From contig JAGCWG010000150.1 in NCBI GenBank assembly GCA_017961965.1, positions 1 to 5,904 of the forward strand: DNA of 5,904 bases, in the 5' to 3' direction. Each line of letters opens with the position of its first letter. The first letter of the stretch is position 1. This DNA is from Bacteroidaceae bacterium (lineage in GTDB: Bacteria; Bacteroidota; Bacteroidia; Bacteroidales; Bacteroidaceae). Made by a program: the position numbers and the translations under genes. Of this stretch, positions 1 through 5,904 are shown piece after piece. The notes beneath the pieces were generated by a model. The model was not told the origin of the DNA and searched no databases. It saw nothing but the letters and a program-made list of their open reading frames with translations.

Positions 1-43
1 ATCATACCTCGTTCGATTTACCACATCGTACCTCGTTTGATTT
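1..43. repeat. Two tandem copies of a 19-nt repeat at 24-bp period, possibly continuing past the window edge
   Basis: Positions 1-19 read ATCATACCTCGTTCGATTT and 25-43 read ATCGTACCTCGTTTGATTT, identical at 17 of 19 positions, with ACCAC (20-24) between them. The array lies about 36 bp beyond the fasciclin stop codon. Each copy begins with ATC and ends near GAT, a slight imperfect dyad. A third copy is not seen to the right. Because copy one starts exactly at base 1, more copies may lie outside. The function is unknown. Confidence 0.6.
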
Positions 44-79
44 TAGCATCCATCCGCAGAAGATGAATTATATTATCGT

Positions 80-2068
80 TTAGTGAGTATCCTCCGCGTT
101 CACGCCTGCATACACAGACTTAGGACAGAACTCGAAGTAGTTGATTGGCAACTCAGCCTTGGCATTCTCAATGACAAGCTTGATGCGCAGATAGTACTGC
201 TTGCTTGGGTCGAGCGACTGAGTGACAAGAATCTTACGGTACTTGGAGTTGAGCGAGCGAAGGTTTGTCGAACCACCCTGGTTCCATGAGTCCATCTCCT
301 TCATGTAGCCACGGTTGTGCATGGCCTTGTCGATGGCACGATTGTCTTCCTCGTCGTCCGTATCAGCCACCCAACCGATGGTAGGGTCGGCAGCACCAAC
401 GGTGAAGTCGATAGGAAGCCCCATTGGTTCGAGCTTGTCCTTCTCACCGAAATATACCTGCACCACTCCACGGTCTGGGTGAGCACCACAGGAGAAGCGA
501 ATCTCGTAAGTGTTGGCAGGAAGTGGCGGAATCTTGAAGGTAACGTCAAACTGACCTACGAGGTCAACGGCATCGGAATATGAAGCGTTCCACACGTTAC
601 GGTTGCGGACAGCAAGCTGTGGCTCCTTACCGTGGAAGTCCCATCCCTCTACCTGCTTGAGACCTACGACGCGTCCCACGATACCACGAGTACCAGCATT
701 GAGGAACTCTGGCGACATAGTGATGATGTCCCAGCGGATGCGGTCGTTGAAAACGACGTCACGCGTTGTCACGTCATACACGAGCACATCGTCAATGTAG
801 TGGTAGATACCGTTAAGAGCCTGCTGGTTGAGGGTATCAACCTTCTCGCCAGCTCTGAAGCCCTCGGCATATAACCCCTTCATCTCGGTAGGAGTATATA
901 CCTTGACACCACGTACAGAGTACTTCTTGCCCACACCCTTACGGTTGGCAAAGAGACCCTCGCTTGGTGAAGACATCTTGAGGATAGTACCCGGACACAT
1001 CGTAGTGTACCAGTCAGTACAGTCGATGAGGTTAGGCATGGCACAAGTAGTCTTGTAGTCAATACCACTCTCTGATATCGTGAAGTCGTTGATGGCAGCA
1101 TAGTAAGGAAGGATGTGGTAGGAGATGAAACGACGGAGAGGGTTCTTAGGATTCTTCCAGTCGTTGTCATAGAGACCCGCATCCTCAGGATACGTAGTGT
1201 CATACACTTGCTTGGCGTATGCCTTGAGGTCCTCGAGGTTGTTGATACCCTTGGAAGCAAGCACCTTGTCTGTCTCCACAAGAGCGGTGAAACGCTGGGC
1301 ACGATAACCGATGTACTTACAATTCCAGTCCTCGTTGGCACGGTGCATTATGACACCGAGGTTCACGGAGTCAGCACCACAAGTGTAGTTCTTGTCGATG
1401 TAAGTGAAGAGAGTGTCCTTCAGTCCAACGAGGTTGAGGGCAGCAACGAAGATGCTGATATTCCTGTCCTTCTCCATGAGTTCAGGGAGATAAGAGTTGG
1501 AAGGCTGGATGACATGGTCGAGGGTATGCACCACACCGTTCTCCACAGAGTCATCACGGATGATGAGCTTTGATGACATATTGACGAAGTAAGCCACGTT
1601 ACCATTATTCACGGCATCGCTGTCACATGAGAAAGTGAGGTAACGCTCATTCATATTAGCCACAGGAATGTTACCATCGGCAAGGTCTGTCGTAAAGAAA
1701 GCCTCGTTGATGATATGGTTCCATGACAGGGTGTCGCAGTCAGCGTCCGTAAGGTCATCAACTGACGACATACCGCGTGAGCGGAGGTAGCTCTGGACGG
1801 CATCGTTGGTAGGAGCAAAGCAAGTGTAGTTGCCATACGTAGCCATCATACCGTACAATCCTGAACGGTGCAGTATCTTTGTGAAGTCACTATACTTCTC
1901 TGGATTATGGTCGAGATAGTCGCTCACCATCTCACCCGTAAAGGTATAGTAGTTGTCGCCGACAGGTTCGTCCGAACAAGCCGACAGGTAGAAGAGAGAT
2001 GTACACATGGCTACTGCACCCATGAGCACGTTCTTAATTCTTGATTTATTGTTTATGTTTAGTTTCAT
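80..2068 (-). CDS. Fasciclin (FAS1) domain lipoprotein, probable surface accessory binding protein of the PUL
   Basis: This 662-residue protein is the third gene of the operon, in the position usually held by a surface glycan-binding protein. Its signal peptide ends in lipobox LSAC with Cys31; the following Ser-Asp-Glu resembles the acidic surface-export signal of Bacteroides lipoproteins. FAS1 domain 1 spans about 44-189: H1 motif YTCFAPTNDAV (81-91), H2-like WNHIINEAF (116-124) and closing VENGVVHTLDHVIQP (175-189). FAS1 domain 2 spans about 200-432: degenerate H1 RFTALVETDKVL (259-270), H2 FISYHILPYY (314-323) and closing NGIYHYIDDVLVYD (419-432). It is longer than a usual FAS1 domain of about 140 residues. 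Residues 435-662 form a beta-rich region, including FDVTFKIPPLPANTYEIRF (507-525) and RGVVQVYFGE (533-542), and end near YYLRIKLVIE and NYFEFCP. No catalytic motif is seen. FAS1 domains elsewhere mediate adhesion; a glycan- or partner-binding role here is inferred from position. The ATG at 2068 is preceded by an A-rich leader. Confidence 0.9.
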   Translation of the reverse strand: MKLNINNKSRIKNVLMGAVAMCTSLFYLSACSDEPVGDNYYTFTGEMVSDYLDHNPEKYSDFTKILHRSGLYGMMATYGNYTCFAPTNDAVQSYLRSRGMSSVDDLTDADCDTLSWNHIINEAFFTTDLADGNIPVANMNERYLTFSCDSDAVNNGNVAYFVNMSSKLIIRDDSVENGVVHTLDHVIQPSNSYLPELMEKDRNISIFVAALNLVGLKDTLFTYIDKNYTCGADSVNLGVIMHRANEDWNCKYIGYRAQRFTALVETDKVLASKGINNLEDLKAYAKQVYDTTYPEDAGLYDNDWKNPKNPLRRFISYHILPYYAAINDFTISESGIDYKTTCAMPNLIDCTDWYTTMCPGTILKMSSPSEGLFANRKGVGKKYSVRGVKVYTPTEMKGLYAEGFRAGEKVDTLNQQALNGIYHYIDDVLVYDVTTRDVVFNDRIRWDIITMSPEFLNAGTRGIVGRVVGLKQVEGWDFHGKEPQLAVRNRNVWNASYSDAVDLVGQFDVTFKIPPLPANTYEIRFSCGAHPDRGVVQVYFGEKDKLEPMGLPIDFTVGAADPTIGWVADTDDEEDNRAIDKAMHNRGYMKEMDSWNQGGSTNLRSLNSKYRKILVTQSLDPSKQYYLRIKLVIENAKAELPINYFEFCPKSVYAGVNAEDTH

Positions 2069-2121
2069 AACTTTTTCTTTTTGTAGTTACTGAGCTGTTA
2101 CAGTGTGAAGTCGGATAGATG
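2069..2121 (-). promoter_or_regulatory. Intergenic leader of the fasciclin gene with A-rich translation start
   Basis: These 53 bp separate the SusD stop from the fasciclin start. The segment next to the ATG reads ACAAAAAGAAAAAGTT, the A-rich, weak Shine-Dalgarno leader typical of Bacteroidota. I see no TAnnTTTG (-7) element and no hairpin followed by a T-run, so read-through from susD is the simplest reading. Confidence 0.5.
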
Positions 2122-3876
2122 TTAGATATTCTTTTCTGACTTATCTGTATCGTATGCAGGGTTCTGCTTGAGGAAAGGATTTACCTTCAACTCATCACGA
2201 CTGTAAGGCCAGAAGAGGATATCCTGCGTAGAGAGCTTGATACGGATTGCAGGTCCGTTCTCCTGGAACTTAGGAACGACCTTATTGAGCAATCTGGTGT
2301 TGTTGCCGTCACGGAGACTGAAGCGGACAAGGTCGAACCAACGCTTACCCTCGAACATGAGTTCACGCTGACGCTCATCGAGCAAAAGGTTCTCCATCGT
2401 CAAGCGTGAAGTAGCGTAGTCGGCATACACGAGAGTATCGGCTGCCACACGCTTGTTATTGGCACGCTTCCATACTGCTGATATGCAAGAGAAGGCTTCG
2501 CGATAGCACTTATCCTGAGCCTCAGTAAGCGTAGAGCCTGTCTCCACATCACCTGCAAGCTCAATCATAGCCTCAGCACGCATAAGCATCACGTCGGTGA
2601 GACGATATACAATCCAGTTGTAAGTTGGTATAGACGAATATTCAAGCTTAACCTTCATATCGCTGCTTGTCATAGTCGTGGTAATATCCACCTTATTTGC
2701 AACATACTTTGCCACATAGCCTTTGTTATTCTGCGTAACGATGTTCTCAAGGCGACGGCAGTCTGTCTTTGAGAAATAGTCATTGGTTGAAGATACAGGG
2801 TCAGAGAACAAGAAGGCAGGAACACCTATCTGACCATCTGGTGCATCAGCCATACCATAGAATACCGATACAGGGGATTTAGAACTTGCACGACCAACCC
2901 TATCACCATAATTAGCCAACTCAAATATTGACTCAAAGTATGAAATGCTTGAAGTAGAAGACAATGTACGAGGGAAAATATTGTTGTAGGCATTTCCCAT
3001 AGTGGTTGAACCAGCCCTACTCTCTGGATAAAGAGGGTACTTGCCGAAGAGTTCCATCTCTACAGCGTTAGGATTCTTCTTGTATTCACGCTCATACTCA
3101 GCAATCTTCTGTTTGATGATGAGGTCGCAGTTGTCAATACACTTCTGCCACTCTCCCGTCCACAGATACATAGCTGCAAGAAGTGCGTAGCAAGCAGCAC
3201 GAGTGACACGGTACTTGTTCTCCATAGTATATTCACCATAGCGAGTGACAGCATCGTCCTTGACTGCCTCAACATCCTCAATAATCCTGTCGAGGACATA
3301 ATCAAACTTATCTGCAGGCACCCGGTATGACCTACCATCATCGATGGAAGGCTCTGACACATATGGTACATCGCGGAAAGCACGGATGAGGTAGAAGTGA
3401 GCCAAACTACGGAGAGTGACAGCCTCGGCAATAGTGGCACGTAGCTCTGCATCCGTGAAGTTAGGGTCAATGGCACACACTTCAGGTGCATAGTGGATGA
3501 CTGTGTTACAATTGTTTATGACTTTGTAGAAGCTAACCCACTGAGTGTATGGATTAGTTTCAAGGATGTTCTCCTTGAATATCTGATTGATGTCATTAGG
3601 AGTACCTGAGCCAGCCTGCATGTCATCAGAACGACTCTCACCCCATATAATCATTCGGTTAAGACAGTCATCACTCAGTAACTGTTCATAACAGGAGAAG
3701 AGCACGCTATATACGTCAGACTCTTCCGTCCAGTAGTTCTCAAGCACAACCTCATTAAGTGGCTTGATGGACAGGAAGTCACTACACGATGCCAATGGAG
3801 CCAAGCCGCACAATGGCAAGGCAAACATAGCAGCACGATGTGTGTACCTCTTTATACTATTATATATATTGTTCAT
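2122..3876 (-). CDS. SusD/RagB-family nutrient-binding outer-membrane lipoprotein
   Basis: This 584-residue surface lipoprotein should cap the SusC barrel and capture its ligand. The signal peptide is residues 1-30 (basic Lys-Arg near 9-10, hydrophobic core about 16-29) with lipobox LASC, Cys31 being the lipidated residue. The mature start CSDFLSIKP and ENYWTEESDVYSVLFSCYEQL fit the SusD N-terminal region. Helical TPR-like segments follow at about 149-171 (EAVTLRSLAHFYLIRAFRDV) and 224-254. The C-terminal SusD domain shows YRLTDVMLMRAEAMIEL (424-440), LLLDERQRELMFEGKRWFDL (497-516) and the tail NPFLKQNPAY (566-575). The frame is open upstream to an ATG at 3987, but the ATG at 3876 is chosen: it gives a proper signal peptide, avoids overlap with the transporter and has an A-rich leader. 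The first codons are very AT-rich, which would keep the start unstructured. Length is normal for the family. The ligand cannot be inferred. Confidence 0.96.
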   Translation of the reverse strand: MNNIYNSIKRYTHRAAMFALPLCGLAPLASCSDFLSIKPLNEVVLENYWTEESDVYSVLFSCYEQLLSDDCLNRMIIWGESRSDDMQAGSGTPNDINQIFKENILETNPYTQWVSFYKVINNCNTVIHYAPEVCAIDPNFTDAELRATIAEAVTLRSLAHFYLIRAFRDVPYVSEPSIDDGRSYRVPADKFDYVLDRIIEDVEAVKDDAVTRYGEYTMENKYRVTRAACYALLAAMYLWTGEWQKCIDNCDLIIKQKIAEYEREYKKNPNAVEMELFGKYPLYPESRAGSTTMGNAYNNIFPRTLSSTSSISYFESIFELANYGDRVGRASSKSPVSVFYGMADAPDGQIGVPAFLFSDPVSSTNDYFSKTDCRRLENIVTQNNKGYVAKYVANKVDITTTMTSSDMKVKLEYSSIPTYNWIVYRLTDVMLMRAEAMIELAGDVETGSTLTEAQDKCYREAFSCISAVWKRANNKRVAADTLVYADYATSRLTMENLLLDERQRELMFEGKRWFDLVRFSLRDGNNTRLLNKVVPKFQENGPAIRIKLSTQDILFWPYSRDELKVNPFLKQNPAYDTDKSEKNI

Positions 3877-3903
3877 CTTGTTTTTTGATTTGAAAGTTAT
3901 GAT
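3877..3903 (-). promoter_or_regulatory. A-rich translation leader of the SusD gene
   Basis: The leader next to the ATG at 3876 reads TTTCAAATCAAAAAACAAG. It is A-rich and lacks a strong Shine-Dalgarno sequence, as expected for Bacteroidota. It supports choosing 3876 over the upstream in-frame ATG at 3987. The short distance from the transporter's stop points to a shared transcript. Confidence 0.5.
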
Positions 3904-3916
3904 GCGACCGAGTCGC
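3904..3916 (-). other. Small dyad directly after the transporter stop codon
   Basis: The minus strand reads GCGACTCGGTCGC: a perfect 5-bp stem GCGAC/GTCGC around a TCG loop, abutting the TAA at 3917-3919. It is GC-rich but short and has no T-run after it, so it is not a typical intrinsic terminator. It could be an mRNA processing or stability element between the transporter and SusD cistrons; that is inference. Confidence 0.4.
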
Positions 3917-5904
3917 TTAGAATCCGACAGACACACCGAGTGTGAAAGAACGTGCATTAGGTGTACGGGCATTGTCCTGAGCCACACCCATACCGCCGAC
4001 TGCTACCTCTGGGTCCGCACCGCTATAGCCTGTGAGGCAGAAGAGGTTGTTGGCACTCAGGTCGAAGCGTACCTGCTGTATGCCCCACTGCTTCAGCAAT
4101 ACCTGAGGGAGTGAGTAGCTAATCTGAGCATAGTTGAGACGCATGAACGAACCACTCTCCATGAAACGGTCAGAGCCGAGCCAGTTGTATCCGGACTTGT
4201 GAAGGGCACGTGGGATTGGGGCAACATCACCCTCCACACGCCAACGCCAGTTAACTGCAGCACTCTGGTTGTTACAAGTGTACATATTCTCCGCATTCAT
4301 ACGTGCTGCATTGATAATCTTGTTACCAGCACGGAAGTTGAACTGGAGGTTGAGAGCCCAACGGTCATAGTTGAATCGCATACCCCATCCACCTGTAACC
4401 TTTGGAAGTGAACTACCGAGATAGACGATGTCAAGCTCGTTGATGTTACCGTCATGGTTGATATCCTCATAGATGGCATCACCGCCATGGAACTGATAGA
4501 TGTAACTCTTATCACGGTTGTTGTAACCGAATACCATTGGAGTGGTGAATCCGTTCCTGTCAACGATGACGTTACCATCAGCATCACGTGCCACAGGAGC
4601 ATTAGGACCGCTTACGCCTGGAACCTCCGTCTCTGAATACTTAGAGTACTGATATACTCCCTTGTAACGGAATCCATAGATAGAGCCAAAGGCATTGTGA
4701 AGCTGTACACGAGAGAGGTAAGAGCCATTGTTCTTGTTGAAGTCCCCATTGAGTGAAGCAAGGACAGTTGGGTCCATTTCAATGATTTCGTTACGGTTGT
4801 TAGCAAAGGTAACGTTAAAGTCCATAGAGAACTTACCTGCACGGATAAACTTATTACCGTGGATATTGAACTCCCAACCAGTATTACGCATCTTACCAGT
4901 GTTCTGACTTGCAAGGTTCTTGAAACCTGATGATGCAGGAATACCGAAGTTGTTCATGAGAAGGTCTGTGGTATTCTGAACATAGATGTTGAAATCGGCG
5001 ACGTATGTATCATCAAGCACACCAAGGTTGAAACCAAGGTTCCAAGTCTGCTTGTCCTCCCACTTGAGGTTTGAGAGACGTATATTATTTGGCATGACGG
5101 TGTTGTAGTCAACGTAGCCACCACCATTAGAATACTTAGAGAAGTAGAGATACTGACCTCCTGGCTGGTTACCTGTACGTCCCCATCCCGGACGGATAGA
5201 GAGCATAGACAACCATGGGAAATACTTCTGCATGAATGGTTCGTCGCCCAAGTTCCAACGGAATGACAAAGATGGGAATGTACCCCAACGCTTGTCATCA
5301 CCAAACTTTGTACAGCCATCCCTACGAACTGAGAAGTCTGCCACATAACGCTCCTTGTAGGCATAGTGTGCCTGGAATGTGAGATATACGGAACGCCACT
5401 GATTAGCACCAGAACCGATAGACTCAATCACACCGTCTGCCACTGAACTGCTGATAGAGCCATGTGGCAATCCATAGATGGAACTTGATGATGATGCAGA
5501 TGAACCATCAGTGAGCTGGAAACGTCCCATCGCCATGAAGCTATGGTCACGGTTGCTGAATGCTGGAATGAAAGTAAGGGTGTGAGTAGTAGTCACAGCC
5601 GTACTCTTATTAGCATCAGACTTTGAAGCATTATTACTTTTATCTGTCCATCCTGTTGTCACAAGACTTGAAGGATAGAATGAATCATTGTACTTATTAA
5701 AAATGTTGAACAGTACCTTACCTTCATACTTCAACTGTGTCTGCTCAGGATTAATACCCAAGAGCTGATAATGAAGCTGGAACTCAGGCTGAATCTGATA
5801 TGTTGATTCGTCATTGGTAGCCTCATAGGCAAGAGCTATAGGATTAGGGTACTTGAACTGACCATGATCCTTATCCCTAAGTTCCGGTGAAGCAGTGTTG
5901 AGCA
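3917..5904 (-). CDS. SusC/RagA-family TonB-dependent outer-membrane transporter (5' end beyond window)
   Basis: This is the beta-barrel transporter that imports oligomers across the outer membrane, powered by TonB and paired with the SusD lipoprotein encoded next. The frame stays open to the window edge, giving 661 complete codons and a TAA stop. Family members are usually about 1000 residues, so the signal peptide, N-terminal extension and plug lie outside. Numbering from the first complete codon, typical SusC stretches are YKERYVADFSVRRDG (182-196), KRWGTFPSLSFRWN (204-217), PGWGRTGNQ (238-246), an EF-hand-like loop (480-491), SGSFMRLNYAQISYSLP (583-599), NNLF...GYSGADPEV (619-633) and the final strand ARSFTLGVSVGF (650-661). 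The terminal Phe is the usual barrel-assembly signal. A TTG at 5761 could be taken as a start, but the 47 codons upstream of it read as normal barrel sequence, so it is an internal Leu. The family call is firm; the substrate is unknown. Confidence 0.96.
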   Translation of the reverse strand, partial: LNTASPELRDKDHGQFKYPNPIALAYEATNDESTYQIQPEFQLHYQLLGINPEQTQLKYEGKVLFNIFNKYNDSFYPSSLVTTGWTDKSNNASKSDANKSTAVTTTHTLTFIPAFSNRDHSFMAMGRFQLTDGSSASSSSSIYGLPHGSISSSVADGVIESIGSGANQWRSVYLTFQAHYAYKERYVADFSVRRDGCTKFGDDKRWGTFPSLSFRWNLGDEPFMQKYFPWLSMLSIRPGWGRTGNQPGGQYLYFSKYSNGGGYVDYNTVMPNNIRLSNLKWEDKQTWNLGFNLGVLDDTYVADFNIYVQNTTDLLMNNFGIPASSGFKNLASQNTGKMRNTGWEFNIHGNKFIRAGKFSMDFNVTFANNRNEIIEMDPTVLASLNGDFNKNNGSYLSRVQLHNAFGSIYGFRYKGVYQYSKYSETEVPGVSGPNAPVARDADGNVIVDRNGFTTPMVFGYNNRDKSYIYQFHGGDAIYEDINHDGNINELDIVYLGSSLPKVTGGWGMRFNYDRWALNLQFNFRAGNKIINAARMNAENMYTCNNQSAAVNWRWRVEGDVAPIPRALHKSGYNWLGSDRFMESGSFMRLNYAQISYSLPQVLLKQWGIQQVRFDLSANNLFCLTGYSGADPEVAVGGMGVAQDNARTPNARSFTLGVSVGF
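3932..3944 (-). other. Second small dyad in the last codons of the transporter gene
   Basis: The minus strand reads CACACTCGGTGTG: a perfect 5-bp stem CACAC/GTGTG around a TCG loop. It shares the central heptamer ACTCGGT with the dyad at 3904-3916, and their centres are 28 bp apart. It overlaps codons for the conserved final beta-strand (Thr-Leu-Gly-Val), so coding constraint may explain it. Confidence 0.3.

Noticed and set aside
1..43. Edge of a CRISPR array
   Set aside because: The gap between repeat copies is only 5 nt, far too short for a spacer, and the copies differ at two positions.
2..49. Minus-strand mini-ORF of 15 codons across the tandem repeat
   Set aside because: It is very short, lacks a convincing leader, and its peptide repeat (KSNEV twice) simply reflects the DNA repeat.
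51..71. Possible terminator stem TTCATC/GATGGA after the fasciclin stop
   Set aside because: The stem is only 6 bp with a G-U pair and is followed by mixed sequence rather than a T-run. The operon's terminator may lie outside the window.
1115..1573. 152-codon plus-strand open frame opposite the fasciclin gene
   Set aside because: It lies wholly antisense to a well-supported gene and its translation shows no recognisable domain; it is a shadow frame. The same applies to the other plus-strand frames.
2069..2121. Short direct repeat GTAAC...GTAAC in the susD-fasciclin gap
   Set aside because: Five-base repeats in a 53-bp gap are expected by chance and there is no supporting structure.
3891..3898. 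TAACTTTC on the minus strand as a Bacteroidota -7 promoter element (TAnnTTTG) before susD
   Set aside because: The final base does not match and no TTTG -33 element is present at the right distance; co-transcription with the transporter is simpler.
3877..3987. In-frame 37-residue N-terminal extension of the SusD protein starting at the ATG at 3987
   Set aside because: It would overlap the end of the transporter gene and bury the signal peptide. The ATG at 3876 gives a proper lipoprotein signal and has an A-rich leader.
5759..5761. TTG as a start codon for the transporter
   Set aside because: The frame is open for 47 more codons to the window edge and those read as SusC barrel sequence, so the gene is cut by the window rather than starting here.

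Overview
The window looks like the downstream part of a polysaccharide-utilisation-locus (PUL) outer-membrane operon from a Bacteroidota bacterium, most plausibly order Bacteroidales and of Prevotella/Bacteroides type. The evidence is a SusC-like TonB-dependent transporter followed directly by a SusD-like lipoprotein, A-rich start-codon leaders without a strong Shine-Dalgarno sequence, and lipoprotein signal peptides ending in a Cys-Ser-Asp start to the mature protein. The genus is an inference; there is no rRNA or other phylogenetic marker here.

Layout: all three genes lie on the minus strand, so transcription runs from high to low coordinates. (1) 5904-3917 is the C-terminal two thirds of a SusC/RagA-family transporter, cut by the window edge. 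(2) After 40 bp, 3876-2122 is a complete SusD/RagB-family lipoprotein of 584 residues. (3) After 53 bp, 2068-80 is a complete 662-residue lipoprotein with two fasciclin (FAS1) domains and a beta-rich C-terminal region. Positions 1-79 lie downstream of the last stop codon. They hold two tandem copies of a 19-nt sequence at a 24-bp period, which touch the window edge and may continue beyond it.

How the genes work together: SusC forms the outer-membrane barrel and SusD the surface lid that captures an oligomer. The third lipoprotein occupies the slot normally used by a surface glycan-binding protein, so it is probably an accessory binding or presentation protein. No enzyme or regulator is visible and the transporter's N-terminus is outside the window, so the substrate cannot be named.

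The genes look intact and ordinary for their families. The less explained items are the fasciclin protein itself, two matching small dyads at the susC/susD junction, and the 24-bp tandem repeat at the left edge. I see no mobile element, CRISPR array, RNA gene or plus-strand gene.
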